From Streptomyces capoamus (GTDB lineage: Bacteria; Actinomycetota; Actinomycetes; Streptomycetales; Streptomycetaceae): DNA of 42,342 nucleotides. Positions 7,602-16,817 of this stretch are shown piece after piece. A program made the translations under genes and the position numbers. Where the stretch lies: contig NZ_BNBF01000006.1 in assembly GCF_014654935.1 (NCBI RefSeq), positions 73,331 through 115,672 on the forward strand, given 5' to 3'. How positions within the stretch are numbered: position 1 is the stretch's first letter; each line of letters starts with the position of its first letter. The notes beneath the pieces are model-generated. The model saw only the letters and a program-made list of their open reading frames with translations, did no database searches and was not told the origin of the DNA.

Positions 7602-8204
7602 TCAGGGCGCCCGCCAGATGTTGTCGAAGGCGATGTTCTCGATGCGGCGGCGTTCGCGGACGGCCTCCAGCTCGGTCACCGCGTCGCCGACCGCGACCAG
7701 GACGGTGACGACCGCCTCGTCCTCGGGCTCCGGGCCGGCCGGCCGGTCGTCCTGGATGCCGAGGGTCGCAGCGAGCCCGGTGAGGACGGGGTCGCGGGAT
7801 TCCCAGCGGTCGGTCGCGTGGCGCCGGGCGGCGGTGTCGGCGGGCAGGTCGTGCCGGTTGCGGCCCGGCAGCCGGAGCCGGCGCCTGCCGGTGATCTGCC
7901 CGGCGGCCTCCAGGGTGTCCCGGTAGGCCACGGCGAGCCCCTCGCCGCGCCGCCAGAGCCAGTCCTCGACCGTCTCGTACGGCTCCTCCCGGACGAGACG
8001 CGCCCCCGCCTCGTCCAGCATCCGGTCGCCCGTGGTCAGCACCGGGCCGGGCACGATGCGCTCGCCGTCCAGGGTGAGTGCCCGGGCCCCGAGCAGGTCG
8101 ACCAGCTCGGCGCCGGCGAGTGCCAGCGACAGGTCGCCCTGCTCCACGGGGTGCTCACCGGGCACGTCGAGGCTGACGAGGAACAGATCCTGCGGTGTGG
8201 TCAT
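7602..8204 (-). CDS. GPP34 (GOLPH3/VPS74-domain) family protein
   Basis: 200 residues starting at ATG 8204 behind a GTGGGGGT site. The pattern DLFLVSLD...LSLALAGAELVDLLGARALTLDGERIV, then VEDWLWRRGEGL, matches the GPP34 family common in Streptomyces. Eukaryotic GOLPH3 binds phosphatidylinositol-4-phosphate; the bacterial role is unknown, so only a membrane-associated regulatory function can be inferred. It is convergent with the VOC gene; the 34-base gap is GC-rich and can form a hairpin. Confidence 0.8.
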   Translation of the reverse strand: MTTPQDLFLVSLDVPGEHPVEQGDLSLALAGAELVDLLGARALTLDGERIVPGPVLTTGDRMLDEAGARLVREEPYETVEDWLWRRGEGLAVAYRDTLEAAGQITGRRRLRLPGRNRHDLPADTAARRHATDRWESRDPVLTGLAATLGIQDDRPAGPEPEDEAVVTVLVAVGDAVTELEAVRERRRIENIAFDNIWRAP

Positions 8205-8258
8205 ACCCCCACCATGGTCCGGCGGCGGCCGATGCGCACCACGCCACACCGCCCTGGT

Positions 8259-8744
8259 TCAGCACGAGTCGGCGGCGAGCCGCTCGAACGCGCGCGGGCT
8301 CATCACCCGGCCGTCCGCCCAGACCTGCCCGGGCCGCAGCCGGCGGATCCGCTCGCCGGTGAACTCCACGAACGCGTTATACGAGTCGCCTGTGACGTAG
8401 TGCCCGAACCCGAGGCGGTAGTGGTGCCGGGCCAGCAGTCGCCGTGTGCCCCGGTGCCGGGCCCCCCACTTCGCGGGCGGGTCGAACAGGGGGAACTCGG
8501 CGTCCCCGTGCAGCCCCTGCTTCTTCGACTCCCAGCCGGTGGCGGGGCCCGCGCCGTCGCCGCGGGACCGCTCCTCCAGGTACGGGCCCCGGTAGCCGTC
8601 GTCACCGCACGGCCGGAACACCGCGTACGGCGTCCCGTCCGCGCCGGCCCGCACCCCCGCGAGCGGCAGGTCGACGGCGGCGCAGCCGCTCAGCAGCAGC
8701 ATCCCGCCGACGATCCCCGCCGCCACGGCCCCCGTGTGTCGCAT
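8259..8744 (-). CDS. Small secreted lipoprotein of unknown function
   Basis: 161 residues. A type II signal peptide is clear: a short basic start, a hydrophobic stretch and the lipobox LLSGC with Cys at about residue 21. The mature part has no family I recognise; it contains paired aromatic segments (HHYRLGFGHYVTGDSYNAFVEF) and two further Cys residues, one at the very C-terminus. It lies 16 bases downstream of the GH30 gene on the same strand and may be co-transcribed with it. Confidence 0.75.
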   Translation of the reverse strand: MRHTGAVAAGIVGGMLLLSGCAAVDLPLAGVRAGADGTPYAVFRPCGDDGYRGPYLEERSRGDGAGPATGWESKKQGLHGDAEFPLFDPPAKWGARHRGTRRLLARHHYRLGFGHYVTGDSYNAFVEFTGERIRRLRPGQVWADGRVMSPRAFERLAADSC

Positions 8745-8760
8745 GTCCCGCGCTACCGCC

Positions 8761-10626
8761 TCACCGCAGCGTCCACTTCTGGTTGGCGGCCCCCGTGCAT
8801 GTCCAGATCTGGGTCCGGGCCCCGTTCGCCGACGAGTTGTCGGTGACGTCGAGGCACTTGTCGGCCGCCGTGTTCACCACATCACCCGTGGCCGTGTCGT
8901 ACGACCACCGTTGGGCACCGGTTCCGTTGCAGTCGTACAACTGCACCTTGGCCCCGTCCGCGGTCGAACCGGAGGACACGTCCAGGCACTTGCCGAGCGC
9001 CTGCACCGACCCGTCGGCCTGCACGGTCCACTGCTGGGCCGCGCTGCCGTTGCAGTCGTAGAGCTGCACCGCCGTACCGTCGGCGGTCGAACCGCCCGCC
9101 ACGTCCAGGCACTTGCCGGCGAGGCCCGTGAAGGCCCCGGTCCTGGCACCGCCGCCGGACTGGGTGCCGGTCCAGGTGAAGGTGGCGGAGGTCCTGGCGG
9201 GAAGCGAGTAAGTGGCGTGCCGGCCGCCCCAGTTCACGGTGAGGGTGCGGGCCGACGCGGAGCCGTTGTACGCGATCAGGGCCTTGCTGCCGTCCGGGTT
9301 GCGCCAGGCCACGTTCGGCACCGCGGCGGAGGCGGTGGAGGCGATGCGCTGGGCGCCGGGACGGACGAACTTGGTCAGGTGGCCCATGTCGTAGTACTCG
9401 ACGGTGTAGTCCACGGTCCCGCTCGCGCCGTCGCCGTTGTGCACGGTGATCAGGCCCGTGCAAGTGCCGCAGCCGCCGTTGTGGGGGCCCATGTTCTGGT
9501 CCACGGCCAGCGACCATTTGGTCACCGACTTCGCCCAGTTGCGGGTGTAGTCGATGATGTTCGACATGTCCTCGCGCTGCTGGTCGGCGATCCAGGTGCC
9601 GCCGGAGTGCTCGGTGCCGAAGGCGTCCAGCGCCGGGTACCGGTCGTGCACGGACGTCTGCTTGGTGACGTCACCGCCGTAGCCGTGCCAGGCGATCCCG
9701 CCGAAGTTGGGGTGGCTGCGCACGGCCGGGTCGTCGACGGTCGGGGCCGCGTAGGAGTCGTACACGTCCCAGTTCCAGTCGTGCGCCAGCACCTTGGTGG
9801 CGAGGCCGGCCGCCTGGAGCCTGGGCAGCAGCTCGTTCTTGGTGAAGTAGGCGAGCCCGCCGGCGTTCCAGCTCATCGACGGGTAGCCGGAACAGCAGGT
9901 GGGCTCGTTCTGCGCGGTGACGTAGGAGACGTTCACGCCCTGGTCCCGGTACGCCTGGAGGTACTTCACGAAGTACGCGGCGTACGCGCCGTAGTCCTCG
10001 GCCTTCAGCCAGCCGCCGTTGAGCGAGCCGCTGTCCTTCATCCAGGCCGGCGCCGTCCACGGCGAGGCCATCACCGTCAGGGCCGGGTTGAGCTGGAGCG
10101 CCTGCCGGGTCAGCGGCACGACGTCGGCGAGGTCGTGCCCGATGGAGAACTTCGTCAGGGACGGGTCGCTCTGCCCGGCCGGCACGTCGTCGTAGGTGTA
10201 GCCGTAGCGCGCGAGGTCGGAGGCGCCCATCGGGTTGCGCAGGAACGACAGGCCGATGCCGTCCGTCGGCGAGAACAGCTTGCGCATGGTCGCGTCCCGG
10301 GTGGCGGGGGACAGCGCCCCGCTGCCGTTCATCAGCCAGGCGGCGGTGTCCGTGAAGGACGCGCCGCCACCGGTGAACGTCTGGTACCGGGTGTTCTCGT
10401 CCACGGTGATGTTCTCGCCGCTTCCGCCCGTCCCGGACTGGAACGCGAACGGCGTCTGCGGCTGGAGCCCGCGCACGACGTGCCGGCCGGCGGAGTCGTC
10501 GGTCGTGGTGAGCCAGGCGGTGACCTGCTCACCGGCCGCGTGCGCGGGGGGTGCGGCCATACCGGCACCGACGGCGGAGAGCAGTCCGGCGAGCAGCAGC
10601 CGGACCGCGCGGGGGGTTCTCCTCAT
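8761..10626 (-). CDS. Secreted GH30-family glycoside hydrolase with C-terminal ricin-type CBM13
   Basis: 621 residues. A Sec signal peptide ends near AHA at residue 30. The catalytic domain (about 35-490) has GH30 landmarks: TFTGGGASFTDTAAWL, FLRNPMGASD, ASPWTAPAWMK, the acid/base Glu241 in TAQNEPT and the nucleophile Glu339 in AFGTEHSGG. Residues about 495-621 form a ricin B/CBM13 module with three KCLDV...W repeats. GH30 enzymes of this type cleave beta-1,6-glucan, glucosylceramide or xylan; the pairing with a GH3 beta-glucosidase suggests a beta-glucan, such as a fungal wall polymer. It is divergent from the GH3 gene with a shared 125-base control region. The ATG has GAAGG upstream. Confidence 0.9.
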   Translation of the reverse strand: MRRTPRAVRLLLAGLLSAVGAGMAAPPAHAAGEQVTAWLTTTDDSAGRHVVRGLQPQTPFAFQSGTGGSGENITVDENTRYQTFTGGGASFTDTAAWLMNGSGALSPATRDATMRKLFSPTDGIGLSFLRNPMGASDLARYGYTYDDVPAGQSDPSLTKFSIGHDLADVVPLTRQALQLNPALTVMASPWTAPAWMKDSGSLNGGWLKAEDYGAYAAYFVKYLQAYRDQGVNVSYVTAQNEPTCCSGYPSMSWNAGGLAYFTKNELLPRLQAAGLATKVLAHDWNWDVYDSYAAPTVDDPAVRSHPNFGGIAWHGYGGDVTKQTSVHDRYPALDAFGTEHSGGTWIADQQREDMSNIIDYTRNWAKSVTKWSLAVDQNMGPHNGGCGTCTGLITVHNGDGASGTVDYTVEYYDMGHLTKFVRPGAQRIASTASAAVPNVAWRNPDGSKALIAYNGSASARTLTVNWGGRHATYSLPARTSATFTWTGTQSGGGARTGAFTGLAGKCLDVAGGSTADGTAVQLYDCNGSAAQQWTVQADGSVQALGKCLDVSSGSTADGAKVQLYDCNGTGAQRWSYDTATGDVVNTAADKCLDVTDNSSANGARTQIWTCTGAANQKWTLR

Positions 10627-10695
10627 GGTGCGTCGCCCTTCCTTCTCGGATCGGCGGAGCTGACGGGTCGTCTTGACGGGGGTGTGTACCCCTAG

Positions 10696-10716
10696 TTAAC
10701 TCACGGCGTGAGCTAA
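10696..10716. promoter_or_regulatory. 21-base palindromic operator candidate between GH30 and GH3 genes
   Basis: Left arm TTAACTCACG (10696-10705), central G, right arm CGTGAGCTAA (10707-10716): a near-perfect inverted repeat with one mismatched pair. A related half site, CTGAGTGAAC, begins at 10720. It is the only such element in the 125-base divergent intergenic region, so a repressor or activator bound there could control both enzymes. It does not match the CebR box (TGGGAGCGCTCCCA), so a different regulator is implied. Confidence 0.6.
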
Positions 10717-10751
10717 GCCCTGAGTGAACCACGAGAGTCTAGGGAAGGTCC

Positions 10752-13700
10752 ATGCGAAGAACCGCCCTGCTCGCCTCCGCCGCACTCCTCGCCGGTCTGC
10801 TGCCCTGGGCGGCGACCGCGCGAGCCGCTGACGAACCCGCCCCGGCCCCCGTCGACCGCTTCGAGGGCGAGGTGCCCTTCGCCGCCCAGCCCGCCGAATC
10901 CATCTTCACCTGGGGCGGCGACACCGACGACCCGCCCGCGCTCCGCCTCGCCGACCGCGCCGACGCCCCCGAGGGCGGCAAGGTCCTCGCCGGCACCTAC
11001 AACATCAGCGGCTACGGCGGCTTCACCCACGACTTCGCCGCCACCGCACCCGCCCACGACTGGTCCGACCGCCAGGGCGTCCGCTTCTGGTGGGAGGGAC
11101 GGAACAACGGCAGGAAGATCGCCTTCGAGATCAAGGACGGCGGGACGAACGGCGAGGCCTCCGAACTGTGGACGGCCTCCTTCACCGACGACTTCACCGG
11201 CTGGAAGCAGATCCGGCTCCCCTTCACGGACTTCGCCTACCGCACCGACTACCAGCCCGTCGGCGGCATCGACCACGTCCTCGGCCTCAAGGAGATGTGG
11301 GGCTACGCCCTCACCCTCCCGGCCGGCACCAAGGGCGACTTCGCCCTGGACGACGTGGAGTTGTACGGCAGGGCCGACCAGGCGCTCCGGGCCTCGGTCG
11401 GCACCGACGCGCCCGTCCGGCCGGTCGCGGAGGGCGCTACCGCGAAGGTCGGGGTCACCGTGGCCACCACCGGGGAGGCGCCCCTGACCGACCCGGTCAC
11501 CGTCACCTACGCCACCGGGGACGGCACCGCGACCCCCGGCTCGGACTACACCCCCGTCTCCGGCACCCTCACCTTCCCGGCCGGCACCGCCTCCGGCACC
11601 ACGCGGACCATCGCCGTGCCCACCCGCCGGGACCGGGCGGCCGAACCCGCCGAGACCATCCCCCTCAAGCTGACGGTCACCGGGGCGAAGGCCCCGGCCG
11701 AGACTCCGCAGATCGTGATCGACGCGCACGGGCTGCCCTACCTGGACGCCAAGTTGCCGATCCGCGAGCGGGTCGCCGACCTGCTGGGCCGGATGTCCCT
11801 GGCGGAGAAGGCCGGCCAGATGACCCAGGCCGAACGCGGCGCCGTCGGCCAGGGGGCCGACATCGCCGCCTACGGCCTCGGCTCCCTGCTCTCCGGCGGC
11901 GGCTCGACACCCACGCCCAACACCCCCGCGGCCTGGGCGAAGATGATCGACGCCTTCCAGCTGCGGACCCGGGCCACGCGCCTGCAGATCCCGCTGATCT
12001 ACGGCGTCGACGCCGTCCACGGCCACAACAACCTCTCCGGCGCCACCGTCATGCCGCACAACATCGGCATCGGCGCGACCCGCGATCCCCGGCTCGCCCG
12101 GGAAACGGGCGCGGTGACCGCCGCCGAGGTCCGCGCGACCGGCATCCCCTGGGACTTCGCGCCCTGCCTGTGCGTGAGCCGCGACGAACGCTGGGGCCGC
12201 TCCTACGAGTCCTTCGGCGAGGACCCGGCGCTCGTGGAGTCCATGGAGACCGTGATCCAGGGCCTCCAGGGCCGTGCGAACGGCAAGGACCTGGCGCGCG
12301 GCGACAAGGTGCTCGCCACCGCCAAGCACTTCGTGGCCGACGGCGGCACCGCCTACGGCTCCTCGACCACCGGTACGTACACCACCGACCAGGGCGTCAC
12401 CACCGTCACCCGCGAGCAACTGCGCGACATCCACCTGGCGCCGTACCGCGAGGCCGTCGACCGGGGCATCGGCACGGTCATGCCGTCGTACTCCTCCCTG
12501 GACATCGCCGGGGACGGCAAGGGCGCGGTGAAGATGCACGCCCGCGGCGACATGATCAACGGCGTGCTCAAGGGCCGCATGGGCTTCGACGGGTTCGTCA
12601 TCAGCGACTGGAACGCCATCGACCAGCTGCCCGGGGACTACGCCTCCCACGTCCGCACCTCGGTCGAGGCCGGCGTGGACATGATGATGGTGCCGTACGC
12701 GTACAAGGAGTTCAGCACCGCGCTCGCCGACGAGGTGAAGGCCGGCCGGATCAGCGAGCGCCGGATCGACGACGCCGTCTCCCGCATCCTCACCCAGAAG
12801 TTCAGGCTCGGCCTCTTCGAGCACCCGTACGCCGACACCGGCGGCGCCGCCGCCATCGGCTCCCCGGCCCACCGGGAGACCGCCCGCCGGGCCGCCGCCG
12901 AGTCGCAGGTGCTGCTGAAGAACGCGGGCGGGCTGCTGCCGCTGAAGAGGAGCGAGAAGGTGTACGTCGCCGGGTCCAACGCCGACGACATCGGCAACCA
13001 GACCGGCGGCTGGACCCTCACCTGGCAGGGCGCCTCCGGGAACACCGTCCCCGGCACGACGATCCTGCAGGGCCTGCGCAAGGCGGGCGGGAACGTCACC
13101 TACTCGAAGGACGCCTCCGCCCCGACGGACGGCTACGACGCGGGCGTGGTCGTCGTCGGCGAGACGCCCTACGCCGAGGGCGTCGGCGACGTCGGCAACG
13201 GTCACTCGCTGTCCCTGTCCGCCGCCGACCGGGCCGCCGTCGACAAGGTCTGCGCGGCCATGAAGTGCGCGGTCCTGATCGTCTCCGGCCGCCCCCAGCT
13301 CATCGGCGACCGGCTGGCCGGGATCGACGCCCTGGTCGCCTCCTGGCTGCCCGGCACCGAGGGCGACGGCGTCGCCGACGTCCTCTACGGCACACGCCCC
13401 TTCACCGGACAGCTCCCGGTGACCTGGCCCAGGTCGCAGGACCAGCTGCCGATCAACGTGGGTGACGCGTCGTACGACCCGCAGTTCCCCTACGGCTGGG
13501 GCCTGACCACGCTCACCCCGGTCCCGAAGGGCGGCACGGCCACCCTGCGCGCCCTCGCCGCCCGGGCCGCGGTGGCCGAGCGGCGCGGCGACGACCGGAC
13601 CGGACGCGCGCTGGTGACCGAGGCGCGGCTGCTCGTCCAGCGGAAGACGGGCGGCCACCTCACCCAGGCGGTGTCCGCACCCTTCGCCGACGCCGACCAC

Positions 13701-13766
13701 CTGCTGGCGACCGGCCGGTACGGGGAGGCGGTGGGGAAGCTGGCACAGGCGTACCGGGCGGCCTGA
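10752..13766 (+). CDS. Secreted multidomain GH3 beta-glucosidase with N-terminal carbohydrate-binding and Calx-beta domains
   Basis: 1,004 residues. The signal peptide ends near ARA at 25. Residues about 32-205 form a CBM11-like jelly-roll (DRFEGEV...[16 protein letters not shown]...[10 protein letters not shown]). About 210-320 is a Calx-beta domain ([21 protein letters not shown]). The GH3 barrel follows from about 335: [25 protein letters not shown] (Lys525-His526) and [13 protein letters not shown] with the predicted nucleophile Asp619. The C-terminal GH3 domain has [29 protein letters not shown] and the RSQDQLP region. About 85 C-terminal residues (FIVAR-type tail) follow. It would release glucose from beta-glucan oligosaccharides outside the cell, complementing the divergent GH30 enzyme. 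GGGAAGG precedes the ATG. Confidence 0.92.
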   Translation: MRRTALLASAALLAGLLPWAATARAADEPAPAPVDRFEGEVPFAAQPAESIFTWGGDTDDPPALRLADRADAPEGGKVLAGTYNISGYGGFTHDFAATAPAHDWSDRQGVRFWWEGRNNGRKIAFEIKDGGTNGEASELWTASFTDDFTGWKQIRLPFTDFAYRTDYQPVGGIDHVLGLKEMWGYALTLPAGTKGDFALDDVELYGRADQALRASVGTDAPVRPVAEGATAKVGVTVATTGEAPLTDPVTVTYATGDGTATPGSDYTPVSGTLTFPAGTASGTTRTIAVPTRRDRAAEPAETIPLKLTVTGAKAPAETPQIVIDAHGLPYLDAKLPIRERVADLLGRMSLAEKAGQMTQAERGAVGQGADIAAYGLGSLLSGGGSTPTPNTPAAWAKMIDAFQLRTRATRLQIPLIYGVDAVHGHNNLSGATVMPHNIGIGATRDPRLARETGAVTAAEVRATGIPWDFAPCLCVSRDERWGRSYESFGEDPALVESMETVIQGLQGRANGKDLARGDKVLATAKHFVADGGTAYGSSTTGTYTTDQGVTTVTREQLRDIHLAPYREAVDRGIGTVMPSYSSLDIAGDGKGAVKMHARGDMINGVLKGRMGFDGFVISDWNAIDQLPGDYASHVRTSVEAGVDMMMVPYAYKEFSTALADEVKAGRISERRIDDAVSRILTQKFRLGLFEHPYADTGGAAAIGSPAHRETARRAAAESQVLLKNAGGLLPLKRSEKVYVAGSNADDIGNQTGGWTLTWQGASGNTVPGTTILQGLRKAGGNVTYSKDASAPTDGYDAGVVVVGETPYAEGVGDVGNGHSLSLSAADRAAVDKVCAAMKCAVLIVSGRPQLIGDRLAGIDALVASWLPGTEGDGVADVLYGTRPFTGQLPVTWPRSQDQLPINVGDASYDPQFPYGWGLTTLTPVPKGGTATLRALAARAAVAERRGDDRTGRALVTEARLLVQRKTGGHLTQAVSAPFADADHLLATGRYGEAVGKLAQAYRAA

Positions 13767-13807
13767 ACCCGGCGCCTGACCGATGACCGGTTTGGGGAGG
13801 CTTCGGG

Positions 13808-13813
13808 TAGTTT
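13808..13813 (+). promoter_or_regulatory. Predicted -10 element for a leaderless transcript
   Basis: TAGTTT ends six bases before the ATG at 13820, so transcription would begin at the start codon. No ribosome-binding site lies at normal distance (GGGAGG is about 21 bases upstream), which fits a leaderless message. The -35 region is weak (ATGACC, 19-base spacing). Confidence 0.4.
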
Positions 13814-13819
13814 CGAGAT

Positions 13820-15184
13820 ATGAAGGCCCTGCCGCGGACCCGAAGCCTCCCCGCCCTGCTGCTCGCCGTCCTGGCCCTGGTGCTGGCGACCCCGTACGCA
13901 CCCGGGGCGAGCGCGGACACCAGCGTCTCCGCGATCGCCCGGGCCCTGCGCCAGGGTCCGGTCTACGTCGACCCGGCGGCCCGCGACCAGCTGTCCGCCG
14001 CCGACGCCGACACGCTCGCCGCCCGTATCAAGGACGCCGACAAACCCCTGTTCATCGCCGTCCTGCCCGCCGGATACCCCACCGCGAACCTCTTCGGCGG
14101 CCTGCGCGCCGCGACCGGCGTCACCGGCCTGTACGGCATCCGCCTGGGCGACCGCTTCGACGCCCGCGCCGACTCCTCCGTCATGTCGGTCACGGCCCGG
14201 CAGAACCTGGTCCGCAGCGTCCAGGGCGAGGACGCCAAGGCCCAACTGGCCGACTTCACCGACCGCGCCCTGGCCAACATGGGCGGCCACGCCCCGCGCA
14301 GCTGGGGCGGCCCGGCCGGCGGCGGGGGCGTGTCCGGCACGGCACTGATCACGACGGCCGCGATCCTGGTCGCCGCCGGCGCCGGCGCGTACACGCTGGT
14401 CCGCCGCAACCGCAGGCGCCGCGAGGAGGAGCAGCGGGCGGCGCTGGAGCGGCTGCGGGTGGTCGTGGACGAGGACATCACCGCGTTCGGCGAGGAACTC
14501 GACCGCCTCGACTTCCACCCCTCGGAGCCGGGTGCCGACGACGCGATGCGCGCCGACTACGAGCGGGCCCTGGACGCCTACGAGACCGCCAAGCAGCGGA
14601 TGACCACGGCCCGCAGACCGGAGGAGGTCCGGCCGGTCACCGAGGCGCTGGAGGACGGCCGCTTCTCCCTCGCCCAGCTGGCCGCCCGCCGCGCACACCG
14701 GCCGCTGCCCGAACGCCGGCCGCCGTGCTTCTTCGACCCCCGGCACGGCCCCTCGGTCACCGACGCCACCTGGACCCCGCCGGGCGGAGCCCCGCGCCAG
14801 GTCCCGGTCTGCGCGGCCGACGCCACCCGCCTGGCCGACGGCCGCGACCCCGTCGTCCGCGAGGTCGACACCGACTGGGGCCGCCGCCCCTACTGGGACG
14901 CGGGCCCCGCCTACGGCCCCTGGGCCGGCGGCTACTTCGGCGGCGGCCTCCTCCCCGGCCTCCTGGTCGGCACCATGCTGGGCGGCCTGATGGCGGCGCC
15001 CGCGTACGGCGCCGACTACGGCACCGGGTACGGAGACTTCGGCGGCTACGGCTCCGGCGGCTACGAGGGCGGCGACGTATCCGGCACCGACTTCGCCCCC
15101 GGCGACTTCGGCGGCGGCTTCGGAGACGGCGGCGGCTTCGACGGCGGAGGCGACGGCGGAGGCGACTTCGGCGGCGGGTTCTGA
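13820..15184 (+). CDS. TPM-domain-like secreted/membrane protein with glycine-rich tail
   Basis: 454 residues. The signal peptide (about 1-32, ending at ASA) is followed by an extracytoplasmic segment of about 120 residues resembling Streptomyces TPM/DUF4350-type envelope proteins. One membrane segment is at about 174-192 (TALITTAAILVAAGAGAYTLV), then a basic RRNRRRR stop-transfer and a charged coiled region to about 290. A second hydrophobic Gly/Ala stretch lies near 374-396, and the last 50 residues are Gly/Asp/Phe repeats (FGGGFGDGGGFDGGG). The Gly-rich tail is typical of membrane proteins carrying a TPM domain. The function is unknown; an envelope role is inferred from topology only. Confidence 0.8.
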   Translation: MKALPRTRSLPALLLAVLALVLATPYAPGASADTSVSAIARALRQGPVYVDPAARDQLSAADADTLAARIKDADKPLFIAVLPAGYPTANLFGGLRAATGVTGLYGIRLGDRFDARADSSVMSVTARQNLVRSVQGEDAKAQLADFTDRALANMGGHAPRSWGGPAGGGGVSGTALITTAAILVAAGAGAYTLVRRNRRRREEEQRAALERLRVVVDEDITAFGEELDRLDFHPSEPGADDAMRADYERALDAYETAKQRMTTARRPEEVRPVTEALEDGRFSLAQLAARRAHRPLPERRPPCFFDPRHGPSVTDATWTPPGGAPRQVPVCAADATRLADGRDPVVREVDTDWGRRPYWDAGPAYGPWAGGYFGGGLLPGLLVGTMLGGLMAAPAYGADYGTGYGDFGGYGSGGYEGGDVSGTDFAPGDFGGGFGDGGGFDGGGDGGGDFGGGF

Positions 15185-15323
15185 GCGGTCACGTCCCGTG
15201 GCGCCGGACGGTCTCTTCTCCTACCGCCGGGACCGCAGGTCGGTACGGCCGGCGAGGGAGTTCACCCGCGAGGCGCTGTCGGACTGGGCCAGGGTCCCGG
15301 CCGGGTGCCGTCGTGCCCGCCGG

Positions 15324-15530
15324 TCAAGTGATCGCCTGCGTCGTCCCGTCGGGCAGCGCGCAGTACTCACCGGCGTAGGGGCGTGCGACGAGCTGTCCGC
15401 CGGCGGCCGTGCAGTCGTCCCTGGAGATGTCCGGAGCCGACGCGGCCCCGGCGCTGACGGCGCCGACGGCGCTCACGCCGGCGAGGGTCGCCGCGGCCAG
15501 GGCGAGGCCCAGGATCCTTCGTATGCGCAT
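15324..15530 (-). CDS. Small secreted protein, 68 residues
   Basis: ATG at 15530 has a strong GGAGGA upstream. The first 30 residues are a Sec signal peptide (basic MRIRR, then an Ala/Leu/Val core ending AGA). The mature 38 residues contain two Cys residues (DDCTAAGG and GEYCALPDG) that could form one disulfide. It matches a common style of tiny Streptomyces exported protein; no family is recognised. Confidence 0.7.
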   Translation of the reverse strand: MRIRRILGLALAAATLAGVSAVGAVSAGAASAPDISRDDCTAAGGQLVARPYAGEYCALPDGTTQAIT

Positions 15531-15642
15531 GACTTCCTCCTCCCGGGCACCTTCGTGCGGCCTTCGAGACGGCAGGCCTCGGGAACGAGGGCGCCCTCTT
15601 CCTCAGCATGGGCGCTCCGCGGGAGGCGTGCGAGACGAGGGG

Positions 15643-15918
15643 CTAGCGCGGTTCGTGCGCCGCCGCCCGGCAGGCGCCGGTCGCGGCGCCGGCCGCCACG
15701 CCGGCCCCGGTCAGGCCGGTCACACAACCCTGCAGGTCTCCGGTCACACCACGGGTGCAGGCCGCCGTGACGGAGTCGGAGGCGGTGGCACCGGCCAGTT
15801 CGGCCATCCGGGCGCAGGCGGGGATGTCCGCCCGGGCCGCGGGAGCGGCGAGGACGGCTCCGCCGAGGGCGAGGGTCAGACCGGTGAGGGCACCGGCGGT
15901 ACGGGTCGAGGTGCGCAT
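15643..15918 (-). CDS. Small secreted four-cysteine protein, 91 residues
   Basis: ATG at 15918, with GGCAGG about ten bases upstream. The signal peptide ends near ARA at residue 30. The mature 61 residues contain Cys at about 35, 54, 65 and 83, evenly spaced between Ala/Gly-rich helices, suggesting two disulfides. The pattern CARMAELAGA...AACTRGVTGDLQGCVTGLTG is internally helical and repetitive. The function is unknown. It lies between another tiny exported protein and a YceI gene, all on the minus strand. Confidence 0.65.
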   Translation of the reverse strand: MRTSTRTAGALTGLTLALGGAVLAAPAARADIPACARMAELAGATASDSVTAACTRGVTGDLQGCVTGLTGAGVAAGAATGACRAAAHEPR

Positions 15919-15989
15919 GGGAGGGACCTGCCTTCCGGGTCGGTCGCGGGCCCCTCGCTCCAGCGTCGCACCGCTCCCGTCGCCGCGCC

Positions 15990-16595
15990 TCACGCCTGCT
16001 TGATCGCCGAGATGTCGAAGACCAGCTTGATCTTGTCGGAGACCAGGACACCGCCGGTCTCCAGCGCCGCGTTCCAGGTCAGACCCCACTCGGAGCGCAG
16101 GATCTCGGCCTTGCCCTCGAAGCCGACGCGCTCGTTGCCGAAGGGGTCCTGGGCGGAGCCGTTGAACTCCAGGTCGATGGTGAGCGGCTTGGTCACGCCG
16201 AGCAGAGAGAGGTCGCCGGTGATGCGGTACGCGTCGCCGCCGAGGGCCTCCGCCTTGGTGGAGCGGAAGGTCATCGCCGGGAACTCGTCGATCTTGAAGA
16301 AGTCGGCGGACTTCAGGTGGCCGTCGCGGTCGGCGTTGCCGGTGTCGATGCTCGCCATCTGCACGTCCAGCGTGGCGGTGGACGCGGCGGGGTCGGCGCC
16401 GTCCAGGTGCAGCGTCCCGGTGAAGTCGTGGAAGCCGCCCTTGACGTTGGTGACCATGGCGTGCCGGGCGACGAAGCCGATCGAGCTGTGGGCCGGGTCG
16501 ATCGTGTAGTCGCCGGTCAGCGCGGTCAGGTCGGGGCCGGCCGTGGCCTGCGCGGCGGGGGCGGGGGTGGTGTCCTTGCGGCTGAAGATGCCCAT
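15990..16595 (-). CDS. YceI-family lipocalin-like protein
   Basis: 201 residues from ATG 16595, preceded by AGGAG. The YceI core runs from about residue 28: LTGDYTIDPAHSSIGFVARHAMVTNVKGGF, then HLKSADFFKIDEFPAMTFRS, ITGDLSLLGVTKPLTIDLEF and SEWGLTWNAALETGGVLVSDKIKL. YceI proteins bind polyisoprenoids or similar lipids in a lipocalin-like barrel and respond to acid or oxidant stress. There is no signal peptide, so this one is probably cytoplasmic. It has its own promoter and an operator-like palindrome upstream. Confidence 0.93.
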   Translation of the reverse strand: MGIFSRKDTTPAPAAQATAGPDLTALTGDYTIDPAHSSIGFVARHAMVTNVKGGFHDFTGTLHLDGADPAASTATLDVQMASIDTGNADRDGHLKSADFFKIDEFPAMTFRSTKAEALGGDAYRITGDLSLLGVTKPLTIDLEFNGSAQDPFGNERVGFEGKAEILRSEWGLTWNAALETGGVLVSDKIKLVFDISAIKQA

Positions 16596-16616
16596 GGCGT
16601 GCTCCTGTGGGTGCTT

Positions 16617-16630
16617 GTTGAACGTTAAAC
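16617..16630 (-). promoter_or_regulatory. Operator-like palindrome in the YceI leader
   Basis: On the minus strand the 14 bases read GTTTAACGTTCAAC, a palindrome with one mismatched pair around a perfect AACGTT centre. It sits between the predicted -10 and the ribosome-binding site, where a bound repressor would block elongation. The shape resembles MarR-family sites; the regulator is not in this window. Confidence 0.5.
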
Positions 16631-16645
16631 GAACTTGCGACTCCG

Positions 16646-16674
16646 AAGGTAGACCCATTCGGTTCAGATTTCAA
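16646..16674 (-). promoter_or_regulatory. Promoter of the YceI gene
   Basis: On the minus strand TTGAAA (16674-16669) and TACCTT (16651-16646) are separated by exactly 17 bases. This is one of the best sigma-70-type matches in the window. It lies about 50 bases before the start codon and just upstream of the palindrome at 16617-16630. Confidence 0.65.
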
Positions 16675-16817
16675 CATCATCCGGAACGTGTTTGCGCTCC
16701 TACACACAGTCACCCCGTACGGCCCCTGGCGGACGCCCCGCACACTCGGGCACCATCTGCCTGCACCACCTGCACAGCCGACGCCCCGCACCCACGGCCC
16801 ACCGCAGGAAGGTCCCC

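Noticed and set aside
10713..13901. Minus-strand open frame of over 1,000 codons opposite the GH3 gene
   Set aside because: Low-complexity Gly/Val/Arg product, no domains, wholly antisense to a recognised enzyme.
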